DNA of 64,000 nucleotides from positions 37,366,431-37,430,430 of the forward strand of contig NC_082696.1 of the NCBI RefSeq assembly GCF_949987515.2. Reading direction: 5' to 3'. Shown piece by piece: positions 1-12,425 of this stretch (the first letter of the stretch is position 1; every line of letters starts with the position of its first letter). The translations under genes were made by a program, and so were the position numbers. This DNA comes from Delphinus delphis (taxonomy: Eukaryota; Chordata; Mammalia; Artiodactyla; Delphinidae). The notes below the pieces were generated by a model that did no database searches, had not been told where the DNA came from, and was given only the letters and a program-made list of their open reading frames with translations.

Positions 1-122
1 ACCAGGAAGCCTATACACCCAATGAACCAACCTTACCCACTGGGGGCAGACACCAAAAACAATGGGAACTACAAACATGCAGTCTCTGAAAAGGAGACCT
101 CAAACACAGTAAGGTAAGCAAA

Positions 123-1013
123 ATGAGAAGACAGAGAAACACAGAGCAGATGAAGGAGCAAGGTAAAAACCCACCAGACCAAATAAATGAAGAGGAAATA
201 GGCAGTCTACCTGAAAAAGAATGCAGAGTAATGACAGTAAACATGATCCAAAATCTTGGAAATAGAATGGAGAAAATACAAAAATGTTTAACAAGGATGT
301 ACAAGAACTAAAGAGCAAACAAACAATGATGAACAACACAATAACTGAAATTAAAAATTGTCTAGAAGGAATCAATAGCAGAATACTGAGGCAGAATAAC
401 GGAAAAGTGACCTGGAAGATAAAATAGTAGAAATAAATACTGCAGAGCAAAATAAAGAAAAAAGAATGAAAAGAATTGAGGTCAGTCTCGGAGACCTCTG
501 GGACAACATTAAATGCACCAACATCGAATTATAGACATCCCAGAAGAAGAAGAGAAAAACAAAGGGACGGAGAAAATATCTGAAGAGATTATAGTTGAAA
601 ACTTCCCCAAATGGGAAAGGAAAGAGTCAATCAAGTCCAGGAAGCGCAGAGAGTCCCATACAGGATAAAGCCAAGGAGAAACACGTCAAGACACATATTA
701 ATCAAACTATCAAAAATTAAATACAAAGAAAAACATATTAAAAGCAGCAAGGGAAAAGCAACAAATAATACACAAGGGAATCCCCATAAGGTTAACAGCT
801 GATCTTTCAGCAAAAACTCTCTAAGTCAGAAGGGAGTGGCGAGACATATTTAAAAAGATGAAAGGGAAAAATCTACAACCAAGATTACTGTACCCAGCAA
901 GGCTCTCATTCAGATTCGATAGAGAAATTAAAACATTTACAGACAAGCAAAAGGTAAGAGAATTCAGCACCACCAAACCAGCTTTATAACAAATGCTAAA
1001 GGAACTTCTCTAG
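123..1013 (+). pseudogene. L1 ORF1p remnant (RNA-binding chaperone), frameshifted
   Basis: In intact L1s, ORF1p is a coiled-coil RNA-binding protein that coats L1 RNA in the cytoplasm. The start ATG at 123 opens with MRRQRNT, the same start as in the second L1. The frame reads for 62 codons and stops at 309-311, because one base appears to be missing just before the sequence that would continue as NKDVQELKS in the next frame. Downstream homology continues in shifting frames; 611-802 corresponds to the region around QVQEAQRVPYRIKPRRNTSR. The expected end is the TAG at 1011-1013 after a KELL-like codon series. The ORF1-ORF2 spacing of 58 bp equals that of the second copy. It is non-functional as read. 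Confidence 0.9.
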
Positions 1014-2683
1014 TCAGGAAACATAACAGAAGGAAAAGACCTAAAATAACAAACCCAAAACAATTAAGAAAATGGTAATATGAACATACATATCAATTAC
1101 TACCTTAAATGTAAATGGATTAAATGCTCCAACCAAAAGACATAGACTGGCTGAATGGATACAAAAACAAGACCCATATATATGCTGTCTACAAGAGACT
1201 CACTTCAGACCTAAGGATCATACAGACTGAAAGTGAGGGGAAGGAAAAGATATTACATGTAAATGGAAATCAAAAGAAAGCTGGAGTAGCATTCTCATAT
1301 CGGACAAAATATACTTTAAAATAAAAACTATTACAAGAGACAAAGAAGGACACTACATAATGATCAAGGGATCAATCCAAAAAGAAGATAAAACAATTGT
1401 AAATATTTATGCACCCAACAAAGGAGCACCTCAATAAATAAAGCAAATGCTAACAGCCATAAAAGGGGAAATTGACAATAACACAATAATAGTAGGGGAC
1501 TTTAGCACCCTGCTTTCACTAATGGACAGATCACCTAAAATGGTAATAAATAAGGAAACACAAGCTTTAAATGATACATTAAACAAGATGGAGTTGAACA
1601 TTCTTCAGGACAGATCATATCCTGGGTCACAAATCAAGCCTTGGTAAATTTAAGAAAACTGAAATTGTATCAAGTATCTTTTCCAACCACAACGCTATGA
1701 GACTAGATATCAATTACAGGAAAGAAACTGTAAAAAATACAAACACATGGAGGACAAAAAATACGCTAACTAAATAACCATGAGATCACCGAAGAAATCA
1801 AAGAGGAAATCAAAAAATACTTAGAAACAAATGACAGTGAAAATCCAATGACCCAAAACCTGTGGGGTGCAGCAGAGCAGTTCTACGAGGGAGGTGTCTA
1901 GCAATACAAGCCTACCTCAAGAAACATGAAAAATCTCAAATAAACAACCTAACCTTACACCTAAAGCAATTAGAGAAAGAAAAACAAAAAAACCCCAAAG
2001 TTAGCAGAAGGAAAGAAATCATAAAGATCAGATCAGTAATAAATGAAAAAGAAATGAAGGAAACAATAGCAAAGATCAATAAAACTAACAGCTGATTCTT
2101 TGAGAAGATAAACAAAATTGATAAGCCATTAGCCAGACTCATCAAGAAAAAAAGGAAGAAGGCTCAAACAACAGAATTAGAAATGAAAAAGGAGAAGTAA
2201 CAACTAACACTGCCGAAATACAAAGGATCATGAGAGATTACTACAAGCAACCCTATGCCAATAAAATGGACAAGCTGGAAGAAATGGACAAATTCTTAGA
2301 AAAGCAGAACCTTCCCAGACTGAAACAGGAAGAAGTAGAAAATATAAACAGACCAATCACGAGCACTGAAATTGAGACTGTGATTAAAAATCTTCCAGCA
2401 AACAAAAGCCCAGGATCAGATGGCTTCACAGGCGAATTCTATCAAACATTTAGAAAAGAGCTAACACCTATCTTTCTCAAATTCTTCCAAAACAGAGCAG
2501 AGGGAGGAACACTCCCACACTCATTCTAAAAGGCCACCAACACCCTGATACCAAAACCAGACAATGATGTCACAAAAAAAGAAAACTAGAGGCCAATACC
2601 ACTGATGAACACAGATGCAAAAATCCTCAAAAAAAATACTAGCAAACAGAATCCAACAGCACATTAAAAGGATCATACACCAT

Positions 2684-2728
2684 GCACTCCTGGGATAAAC
2701 CATATACCATGGTTTATCCCAGGAATGC
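2684..2728. repeat. Fold-back inverted repeat inside L1 ORF2
   Basis: Arms 2684-2703 and 2709-2728 are reverse complements over 20 bp with one mismatch; the inner 15 bp (2689-2703 and 2709-2723) are perfect and separated by 5 bp. The right arm is normal L1 sequence. The left arm replaces what the L1 family normally has here, so it reads as a templated inverted copy. Confidence 0.85.
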
Positions 2729-4350
2729 AAGTGTTCCTCAATATATGCAAATCAATCAATGTGGTAAACCATATTAACAAACTGAAGGAGAAAAACCATA
2801 TGATCATCTCAACAGATGCAGAAAAAACTTTCAAAAAAATCCAACACCTGTTTATGATAAAAACCCTCCAGAAGGTAGGCATAGAGGGAGCTTACCTCAA
2901 CATAATAAAGGCCATATGTGACAAACCCACAACCAACATCATTCTCAATGGTGAAAACCTGAAACCATTTCCACTAACATCAGGAACAAGACAAGGTTGC
3001 CCTCTCTCACCACTATTATTCAACATAGTTTTGGAAGTCGTAGCCACAGCAATCAGAGAGGGAAAAGAAATAAAAGGAATCCAAATTGGAAAAGGAAAAG
3101 TAATGCTGTCACTGTTTGCAGATGACATGATACTATACATAGAGAATCCTAGCGATGCTACTAGAAAACTACTAGAGCTAATCAATGAATTTGGTAGAGT
3201 AGCAGGATACAAAATTAATGCACAGAATTCTCTTGCATTCCTATACACTAATGATGAAAAATCTGAAAGAGAAGTTAAGGAAACACTCCCATTTACCACT
3301 GCAACCAAAAGAATAAAATATCTAGGAATAAACCTACCTAAGGAGACAAAAGACCTGTTTGCAGAAAACTATAAGACACTGATGAAAGATATTAAAGATG
3401 ATACAAACAGATGGAGAGATATACCATGTTCTTGGACCAGAAAAATCAACATTGTGAAAATGACTATACCACCCAAGGCAATCTACAAATTCAATGCAAT
3501 TGCCATCAAACTACCAATGGCATTTTTCACAAAACTAGAACAAAAAATTTCACAATCTGTATGGAAACACAAAAGATCCCAAATAGCCAAAGCAATCTTG
3601 AGAAAGAAAAACAGAGCTGGAGGAATCAGGATCCTTGACTTCAGACTATACTATAAAGCTACAGTAATCAAGACAGTATGGTACTGGCATAAAAACAAAA
3701 ATATAGATCAATGGAACAGGATAGAAAGCCCAGAGATAAACCCACACACATATGGTCACCTTATCTTTGATAAAGGAGGCAAGAATATACAGTGGAGAAA
3801 ACACAGCCTCTTCAATAAGTGGTGCTAGGAAAACTGGACAGCTACATGTAAAAGAATGAACTTAGAACACTCCCTAACACCCTACACAAAAATAAACTCA
3901 AAGTGGATTAAAGACCTAAATGTAAGGCCAGACACTTTAAAACTCTTAGAAGAAAACATAGGCAGAACACTCTGTGACATAAATCACAGCAAGATCCTTT
4001 TTGACCCACTTCCTAGAGAAATGGAAATAAAAACAAAAATAAACAAATGGGACCTAATGAAACTTAAGAGCTTTAACACAGCAAAGGAAACCATAAACAA
4101 GACGAAAAGACAGCCCTCAGAATGGGAGAAAATATTTGCAAACGAAGCAACTGACAAAGGATTAATCTCCAAAATATACAAGCAGCTCATGCAGCTCAAT
4201 ATCAAAAAAACAAATAACCCAATCCAAAAGTGGACACAAGACCTAAATAGACATTTCTCCAAAGAAGATATGCAGATTTCCAACAAACACATGAAAGGAT
4301 GCTCAACATTACTAATCATTAGAGAAATGCAATTCAAAACTACAATGAGG

Positions 4351-4566
4351 GGGCTTCCCTGGTGGTGCAGTGGTTGACAGTCCGCCTGCTGATTCAAGGG
4401 ACACGGGTTCGTGACCCGGTCTGGGAAGATCCCACATGCCGCGGAGCGTCTGGGCCCATGAGCCATGGATGCTGAGCCTGCGCGTCCGGAGCCTGTGCTC
4501 CACAACGGGAGAGGCCACAGCAGTGAGAGGCCCGCGTACCACAAAAAAACCCAAAAAAACAAATAA
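4351..4566 (+). mobile_element. CHR-type SINE (short form), + strand
   Basis: Non-autonomous tRNA-derived SINE. It starts with GGGCTTCCCTGGTGG, with an A-box-like TGGTGCAGTGG near 4363 and a B-box-like GGTTCGTGACC at 4406-4416, the internal RNA polymerase III promoter. The tail is A-rich with interspersed C and T. It is flanked by a perfect 15-bp target-site duplication beginning AAAACTACAATG (4336-4350 and 4567-4581), showing L1-mediated insertion into the host L1's ORF2. Confidence 0.97.
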
Positions 4567-5448
4567 AAAACTACAATGAGGTATCACCTCACACCAGTCA
4601 GAATGGCCATCATCAAAAAATCTACAAACAATAAATGCTGGACAGGGTGTGGAGAAAAGGGAACCCTCTTGCACTGTTGGTGGGAATGTTAATTGATATA
4701 GCCACTATGGAGAACACTATGGAGGTTCCTTAAAAAACTAAAAATAGAACTACCATATGACCCAGTCATTCCACTACTGGGCATACATCCTGAGAAAACC
4801 ATACTTCCAAAAGAGTCATATACCACAACGTTCATTGCAGCTCTATTTACAATAGCCAGGATATTGAAGCAATCTAAGTGTCCACCGACAGAAGAATGGA
4901 TAAAGAAGATGTGACACATATATACAATGGAATATTACTCAGCCAGAAAAGGAAATGAAATTGAGTTATTTGTGGATAGGTGGATGGACCTAGAGTCTGT
5001 CATACAGAGTGAAGTAAGTCAGAAAGAGAAAAGCAAATACCATATGCTAACACATATATATGGAATCTAAGAAAAAAAAAATGGTTCTCAAGTACCTAGG
5101 GGCAGGACAGGAATAAAGACTCAGACGTAGAGAATGGACTTGAGGACATGGAGAGGGGGAAGGGTAAGTTGAGACCAAGTGAGGGAGTGGCATTGACATA
5201 TATACACTACCAAATGTAAAATAGCTAGCTAGTGGGAAGCAGCCGCATAGCACAGGGAGATCAGCTTGGTGCTCTGTGATCACCTAGAGGGGTGGGATAG
5301 GGAGGGTGGGAGAGAGATGCAAGAGGGAGGGGATATGGGAATATATGTACATGTATAGCTGTTTCACTTTGTTATACAGCAGCAACTAACACAACAATGT
5401 AAAGCAATTATACTCTAATAAAGATGTTAAATAAATAAATAAATAAGT

Positions 5449-6739
5449 GATCATTTAATTTGTACATAAATTAGAAATGTATTCAGAGGCTCAGTTTAAT
5501 GTATATGCATATATACAGTATATAACATATATTGACACATATATTTCATGTGAGAAAAAACATCATTTCCAAATATAGGTGTTTTAAAAGGAAACCTGAA
5601 TATATTTTACTGGTAGAATTACTCTTGTACCCTATTGATAGTTTGCAGTACAGCAAGTGCACTTGGGAGTCATTGGGTCTTGGCTTCAGTGTGAGAGTGG
5701 CGTTGAGAATAGATGGCTGCTCTTAGCGCTTAGCGTGGAAGATGAGAGACTGCTATTTAGATAAAGCAAAGGGTTATTTTTCCTACCCTACAGCTCCGTC
5801 CCTTTTTCGCTGGAGATCACCATGCCCAACTGAATAGATTTCCCACTAGGTATATTATCTTGAAGGAAGAGTCTTCTCCTGATTGTATTCTGATGGTATA
5901 TGCAATCTAGTGTTTATGCCTCCCTCCTCCCTGCCAAGTCCCAACTCCCATGATGACTTCAAAATGAAGTAGTAAGAGAGAAAAGGAGGAGGACAGACAC
6001 TGGCTGGCTGAGGAACACTGAATACTCTCCCACCATTGTCAAAGCCTTGGTGTAGTATTTGCAGCTTCAGAGTCTGGTCAGCTATATTGTGTGGCCAGGT
6101 TTGTTTATATTTTTCTTGCATAGGCACAATTTGCTATTGAAAATATCTAACTACAATTTGAGGTAAATATAGCCTCTTGCTCTTGGGTTTCTGAGGTCAC
6201 TTCAAACCCTGTTTCTTAGGTCCTCAATTTTGATGATTTCACTGTTCTGAGACCAACAGGTGAGTTCACTATTCAAACTGGACATGACTCAGTTTCTTCC
6301 ATCCATTTCATTGCCAAATACACGCAACTCTCTACTGCAGGCATTTCTAAGAACTGGCAAAAACAATGCACAATATAAGCTGCTATGATAAATATTAATT
6401 GATTTGGGTTTGAGTGTCCCTGAGTGGTTTTACCACATCCTGTAACAATCAAAAAACGCTTCCTTCAGATAGGACACTGGATGATTAATACATAAGGATG
6501 TCCATCCACCATTGTCTGTATACAATGGAATTAAGACAAATTAAACAAACTTCTGAAAGTCTCTGTTACTCTGAACCTTGCTATATCTTCTAGCAAAGGT
6601 GAAGCTCTTCCACATTATTAAGCTTAATGGATAAACAAATTATGGAAATATCTACAGGGGAAACTGAATTAGGAGTGATTGAGTAAAAGATAATGATCTA
6701 CAATATCCTTGCATCCTAATTACCCTAAAATCTACGGAG
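5449..6739. other. No recognised feature
   Basis: AT-rich sequence downstream of the L1 tail. Short open frames such as 5532-5726 and 5855-6127 (-) have no recognisable protein features. I see no repeat family that I can name. Confidence 0.5.
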
Positions 6740-6925
6740 CATACACATGTGTGTCAAGATTGACATCTATTTCATCTCAATTAATCCCCATCAAAACCCT
6801 ATGAGGTACATACCAATAACCCTATTTCAAAGATAAGCAAATTGATGCTTACGGTCAAGTAAGCGGGATATACGCTCATGTCTCTATGACCCCCAAAGTG
6901 TATGCTTCTTTCAAACACAGGGTTG
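6740..6925 (-). mobile_element. MIR SINE remnant
   Basis: Ancient tRNA-derived SINE, reverse orientation. The pattern of an ACCCTATGAGGTA-like segment followed by a segment resembling a complemented MIR core (tract near 6840-6880) matches the inverted MIR layout. It is diverged and the boundaries are approximate. Confidence 0.65.
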
Positions 6926-7267
6926 GGTACTTACTATAATAGCTAGTAAAGTTGTATCTGATGAGCTAGTTCTATGTAATGTGAGGATTTGCCAAGTATG
7001 AGAGAGTTCTGGACTAAAAATGCTCAATGAAATTAAGTTTTGTTTTGCCCAACCAGACTGGTATTTCATGCTCTTGTATGTCAAAGAGAATTAAATGTCA
7101 AATGGGTTAGTCTTGAGGTTAAATCCAGAGATGCTCTGCATGTGTGGATAGGGAGAGAATAAAATAGTGAATGTTATCAGTTAAAGTTGAGTGCCTAACT
7201 TCACCCTACTCATGTCAGAACTTTAGAGATTTTACAATTTCAACTTGTTTCATTCCATTTTTCAGTG

Positions 7268-7666
7268 GGGTTGGGACTACCTTGTGTCCCTCCCCAATTC
7301 ATCTGTTAAAGCTCTAACCCGCGTATCTCAGAGTATGACTGTATTTAAATATTGTGCCTTTAAAGAGGTAATTAAATTAAATGAGGCTGTTAGAGAGGGG
7401 CCTAATCCAATCTAATTGGTGTCCTTACAAAAAGAAGAGATTAGGACACACAGACACCAGGGATACCTGTGCACAGAGAAAAAAGACCAGGTGAAGAGGC
7501 AGCAAAACAGTAGCCATCTGCAAGCCAAGGAGAGAGGTTTCAGAGGAAACCAAGCCTGCTGGCACCTTAAAGTTATAGCCTCCAGAATTGCTAGACAGTA
7601 AGTCTCTGCAGTTTAAGCCACTCAGTCCTTAGATTCTGTTATGGAAGCCCTAGGAAACTAATACAA
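7268..7666 (+). mobile_element. MaLR/MLT1-like solo LTR remnant
   Basis: Ancient ERVL-MaLR-type LTR. Diagnostic parts in order are GTGTCCCTCCCCAATTCAT near 7284, TAATTGGTGTCCTTACAAA near 7414, GACACACAGACACC-like sequence near 7445, CATCTGCAAGCCAAGGAGA near 7515, GCCTCCAGAATTG near 7578 and the terminal GGAAACTAATACA at 7653-7665. The length of about 400 bp fits an LTR. No internal retroviral sequence is visible. The exact subfamily is uncertain. Confidence 0.7.
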
Positions 7667-8374
7667 GTAGAAAAAAGAGCTCGATATTCATACTGGATTC
7701 TGTGCAGGAGTTTTGATATGCAAGCTTTTGCGCAAAACTACAAATGCAGGCAGGTTGAGTACATGTGAACACAAATGGACCACTTTCATCTCTAACTAAA
7801 TGTGTTCTCAATACATATCCCACTTTACAGTGGTAGGCAGGTCATATGCATTCACATAAAAAAAGTAACTACCAGAAGGAAACCACAGCTTAAAAAGAAA
7901 CAATGTCCCATACACCCATTAGTTTAATTTCCATGTACATTAATGAGATCAACATAAAAAATAAAATAAATAAATAATCGCAAGAGGCTGAATGATAGAG
8001 TCACTAATGGGGAAAGTCTGAAAAGCACAGACACAATCAAGAACGGAGTAAATAAGACCCTTAAGGGAAAATACTCAATAAACTCATCCAATTTTATGTC
8101 AGGAACACTTGGCCCTTCACCGAGATGTCAGTTATGAGAAAATGAGGTTTTTAATTTCAACAATGGCTCCCTAGGTCAGTGTATAAACAACTTCACCAAT
8201 CTCTCAAAAAGAAAACAACAGTTATACTTCTTATGAAATCACTTATTTCATTTATGAACAATGTCAGACAAAAATGTATCACACATGCAAGAAAAGAAAA
8301 AGCAAAGTAAAACTAGTTTAACTTTTTTGAATGGCTTTTAAAAACCCTTAATAGATAATCAAACTATCTGTATC

Positions 8375-8378
<4 letters not shown>
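7667..8378. other. No recognised feature
   Basis: AT-rich sequence with a short AAAT-type run near 7960-7977. I see no gene or named repeat. Confidence 0.5.
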
Positions 8379-8405
<27 letters not shown>

Positions 8406-8464
8406 CACTATATATGTGTATATACCCACATATGTATACACACACACACACACACACACACACA
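8379..8464. repeat. Compound microsatellite (AT)n / (AC)n
   Basis: (AT)n runs from about 8379 to 8405, followed by imperfect AT/GT-rich sequence, then a nearly pure (AC)n from about 8437 to 8464. Likely length-polymorphic. Confidence 0.95.
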
Positions 8465-8599
8465 TCTCCATAAAAAAATATATTTTAGTTTTTGGAAACA
8501 CCTCCTACCCTTCCCCATAGACAATCCAATTCCCAGTTGCTGTTCAGTATACATCCCAGGAATACCTGCATGTTTTGTTACTGCTTTAGTCAATTCATC

Positions 8600-9236
8600 A
8601 TTATTTCTCATGTATACTGCTATGATTGCCTAAGTTCCCTACTTCCACTTCTGCATTCTCCACAACGCAGTCAAGACATCTTCTAAAATGTAAACTGGAA
8701 CTCTTTCACTTTCTGGATTAGAGCCTTCCAATAATTTTCTCTTTGATTAAGGTAGGATTCCAACTCTTTCCAATGGTCTACAATGTCCTATGGGATCTGC
8801 CTGTACCTTGCAAATTCATTCCATGCTGATTTGCTGACCCCATGCTTTGCCAGATACACTGGATTTCTTTTGGTCGCTAAACCAATGCCTTAGTGTTCTC
8901 GAACTTGCTATTTCCTTTGCCTGGCACACTTTTCTCCCAAATCACTATATGGTGGACTACTCACGCTTCATCGTAAAGGTCACATTTTCAGAAAAGTGTC
9001 CCTTGAGTACCCAAGATAAAGTAGTCGTTAACTGTCAGGACCGGCACCACCCTGTTAATTTTGTTATAGCATTTTTCACTCAAATTATCTTGCTCATGTA
9101 TTTATCTTGAATTGCATATTTTCTCTCCTCTCTCAAGAATGAGAGACCTTGTATATCTTCCTCACTGCTGAAATCCTGGTACCTAGAGCAGTTTCTGGTA
9201 CAGAGAAGGTATTCAGTAAATATTGAGGCACTCAGG
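8600..9236 (+). mobile_element. L2 LINE 3' end remnant
   Basis: Old LINE2. It shows the usual L2 3' order: a CT-rich coding remnant, TTTGCCTGGCACACTTTTC near 8918, an AAAGTGTCCCTTGAGTACCC-like stretch near 8993, GAGAGACCTTGTATATCTTC near 9141, and the end GGTACCTAGAGCAG followed by GGTATTCAGTAAATATTGA near 9208. Boundaries are approximate, especially at the 5' side. Confidence 0.7.
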
Positions 9237-10529
9237 AATCATGGGTCCCAACCCTAAATCCTGCCATCTCTGCTCTGAGAAAAACTGTATAAATTAGAAA
9301 ACAAACAAACATGAAGTCCATTCCCTTTAATGCTCTCCCTTATACCTTAGTCATCCATCAGGATCCAGTGATCTACTTCCTCTTCTCTGGTCCCTATCTT
9401 AGTCCCTCTAAATTTCTAAAATTAAGTATTTCTCCCAAATAGAAACCCCTAGCTCACAATGCACTTGTTGTCAAAAACAGCCTTCTACCTCTACCCAAAA
9501 TCAACTCAACCTCCCTTCACTCCATCTGGCCATCAGATTTGACGTAACGTTTAAGAAAAGTGGGACCTAGTATCATTTTTTCTTTCTTTCCCTGCCTTCC
9601 CAATATTTGCATTTCTGGGCTTCTCATTGTTGCTAGGGCCTTGTTCAAAGGACCTTAAGGTGCAATTTAAAACTAAAGGCACATGTGGTAATATGAAATG
9701 AGTTTATGCCATTTTATCTTTTCATTTATGCCCATTTCCTTGTACACTTTAAAATATCAGATTTAATAATCTTCCATTCACTACCCACCAATTACTTGCT
9801 TCTCTATTATCCTCATATATCAGTTCCCCAAATTCAGAAGCTGTAACATAATCTGCTTCTTACTTTCCTTCAAATTGTTTTTTTCCATTTATCTCCAACA
9901 TGCAATTGCTAAATCATATCAAAATTGCCTCTCTGATACAACAAAGCAAAAAGGACAGCATATATTATGTCTATGCTTTCATCATTGATACATAAGACTC
10001 ATGTTACTGCTATTTCCTGATTTCCCCAATTATAAATTCCAAGGGCCACCTTCATCAATTTGTTCACTCTGTCATTCACTGAACATTTCTTGAGCAATCT
10101 TCCGGACACCCTGCTAGATGTTGGGATAGCCAAGACAAATAAAGCAAAAACAAAAATCGAAGTCCATATTTTCAAAAATATGTCACATCCTTGCAGCTTA
10201 AATTCAAATGGCTTCTAATCTAGAAAAAATCAGCAGTTTTGAAATGCCAGAACTCATAACTCATCATGCAGTTTCCACTTTTTGCTTTTTGCCTGCCATG
10301 GACAAGGTATTGTACATAAATTCTTTACGGTTCTGATTAAAAATCACATATCCATGAATCTCTCCCAATTAATACTTGTATGACTAAAACATTGTCACAA
10401 ATCATTGGGGATATTTACTTTTATGTGAATTTACAACAGTATATTTCTAGTTTTTGTATAATTATTATCCCACAGATATTATTTGTATATTATAATCTTA
10501 TAATTTTTTCAGTTAAGGATATGATTTAC
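9237..10529. other. No clear feature
   Basis: AT-rich. A stretch near 10070-10140 (CATTCACTGAACATTTCTTG and onward) resembles the 'ends of old LINE/MIR' type of repeat, but too weakly to name. No open frame of interest. Confidence 0.4.
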
Positions 10530-12425
10530 AAATTATCAAGATAATTTACCACATTAATAGAATAAAAAGGAAGAATCATATGATTATTTCAACAGGTGCC
10601 GAAAAATCACCCGGTAACATTCAATACCTAAATCATGCTAAAAACTTTTAAAATACTAGGAATATAAGGGAACTTCTTCAATATGATACAGGACATCTAC
10701 AAAAACATGTATAAATAATACCATATTTAATGGTGAAATATTGAATGCTTTCCCTCTGAGGTTGGAAACATGACAAGAATATGCAATATTGCCACATCTA
10801 CTTAACATTATGCTGAAGGTACTAGCCAGTGTAATAAGAAATATAAAACACAAGGATTTGAAACAAAAAGCAAAACTAATTTTATTTGCAAAAGAATATA
10901 TGAACAATTAAACTAAATGAATTTAACAAGTTCACTGGAAACAAGGTCAAAGTACAAAAATAATGAACATATTTATATTTCAGAAACAAATTGTTAGAAA
11001 ATTAAGGGAAAATACCAAAATAAAAGATACCCCAAGTGTCAAACACTTGGGAAATAAGTGTGCTGGAATATTATAAGAGTATAAAAATGACAATTACGAA
11101 ATGATTACTGCATGAAATTACAGAAGACTTAAAAACAGAGTAATATAACATGTTCATAAACCGGGATAATCAAGGACATTAATTATCTCTTAATTGATCT
11201 ATAAATTCAATGCAGTCCCAATTAAAATATCAGTTGTTTTGTTTATATTGTAGCTGCAATTCTTGTTAATGTGATAATTGAAGATCTATTTCTAAAATTG
11301 ATGTGGAAATTCAAAGTATCTACAGTTCCACTGAAATCATTAGAGCGACATAAAGCTGCAGGACTTATACTACCAGACTTCAAGACTTACCAAGAAGCTA
11401 CATTAATTATGTAGTGTGTTCTTGGTGCAAGGATTAACAATTAGATCACTGGAGCAGAACAGAGAGACTAGAAGTTGACCTTTACATTTACAGTCACCTA
11501 TAATTATGCCAAAAGTGTCACAGCAATTCAGTGACAAAAGGGTCTTTTCAAGATAAGTTGTTGGATCAATTGGGTATCTGGGAAAAAATAAACTCTCCCT
11601 TGAACCACACACATACACAAATAATGTGAGACAGTTCATAAACCTAAATGTGAAAGATAAAATAATAAAATTTCTAGAAGAAACTATTGGAAACTATCTT
11701 CATGGTCTTGGGTAAACAATAATTTCATAAATAGATTAATTGGATTTCATTAAAATTAAACATATCTAAGAGGTATCATGTAAAAAGGCAAACAGCATAG
11801 AAAACAATATATAAAGGACTCATATCTCACATATATAAATGTATATTACTACAAATCAATATGTACACAGTCAACCATATTTTTAAAAGTTAGCAAATCT
11901 TAATCAAATACTATATGAAATATCTAGAATGCCAACTAGCAAATTAAGAAGTGATTACATCATAAGTAATTTAGGAAATGAAAATTAAAAATATAGTGTG
12001 ACAATATGACACTAGACTGGCTAAAATGAAAAGGGTATACAATATCAAATGTAAGTATCAAAAGAATGCAGTGCAAATGGAAATCTCATATTAACTAGTG
12101 GGAGTGTACTTTGGGAAATTCTTTGGCATTATTTACTAAAGCAAACTATATTTATCCCCATGACTCAGCAATTACACTATTACATAGAAACCCATCATAA
12201 ATTAGTGCATATGTCCCAAAATTATAGCCCCATATTGGAAATAATCCAAATGTACAATAGCAGTACACATGGGAAGGTCAAGGAGGGATCTGAAAAAGTA
12301 GTGAATTTTGATGTGGGAAGTTGCTATATGGGAATACACATATGTAAAAATTGATCAGTTGTAAACTTCTGATTTGTTTTCAATACTCTATGTAAATTAT
12401 ACCTCAAAAAAATTAAAAATCAGGT
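10530..12425 (+). mobile_element. Old L1 (L1M-type) fragment: ORF2 3' half and 3' UTR
   Basis: A diverged mammalian L1. Landmarks in ORF2 order are the complete RT palm surroundings near 10550-10930 (sequence like GATTATTTCAACAGGTGCCG and ACATGACAAGAATATGC), then CTGCAGGACTTATACTACCA near 11355, GAATTGGATTTCATTAAAAT-like sequence near 11738, ACTCAGCAATTACACTATTA near 12163, and a 3' end typical of L1M (TGTAAATTATACCTCAAAAA near 12391). Many stops and indels, so it is coding-dead. It contains the same ORF2 site that carries SINEs in two other L1s (near 11980), here unoccupied. Confidence 0.85.

Larger units (their letters stand above)
1072..5070 (+). pseudogene. L1 ORF2p remnant (endonuclease + reverse transcriptase)
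   Basis: ORF2p nicks target DNA with an APE-like endonuclease and primes reverse transcription. The ATG at 1072 is followed by a stop after three codons (TGA at 1081), then by the conserved ITTLNVNGLNAPTKRHRL segment from about 1096. The endonuclease region is broken and lacks roughly 60 nt near 1590 relative to the second copy. The best-preserved block is 2725-3828 (367 codons), holding the RT motifs [11 protein letters not shown] (from residue 86) and the catalytic FADD box at 3115-3126 (residues 131-134). The C-terminal region continues at 3856-4350, is split by a SINE, resumes at 4582 and ends with TAA at 5068-5070. Without the SINE and one duplication copy the length is about 3.77 kb, close to full ORF2 size. 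Many stops make it inactive. Confidence 0.93.
1..5448 (+). mobile_element. Nearly full-length L1 LINE, mutated, SINE-interrupted
   Basis: Autonomous non-LTR retrotransposon of cetartiodactyl L1 type. The window starts just upstream of ORF1, in sequence that matches the region 5' of ORF1 in the second L1 (complement of about 35191-35300). Order: end of the 5' UTR, ORF1 remnant (123-1013), 58-bp spacer, ORF2 remnant (1072-5070), then a 3' UTR of about 370 bp ending in an AATAAA-like site and an AAAT-repeat tail near 5420-5448. A CHR SINE splits ORF2 at 4351. Both ORFs carry stops and frameshifts, so the copy is not autonomous. Its true 5' end lies outside the window. The subfamily cannot be named without a library search. 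Confidence 0.95.

Noticed and set aside
2725..3828. 367-codon reverse transcriptase frame as a functional gene
   Set aside because: It is one block of an L1 ORF2 whose flanking domains are shifted or stopped, so it is a remnant and not a gene.
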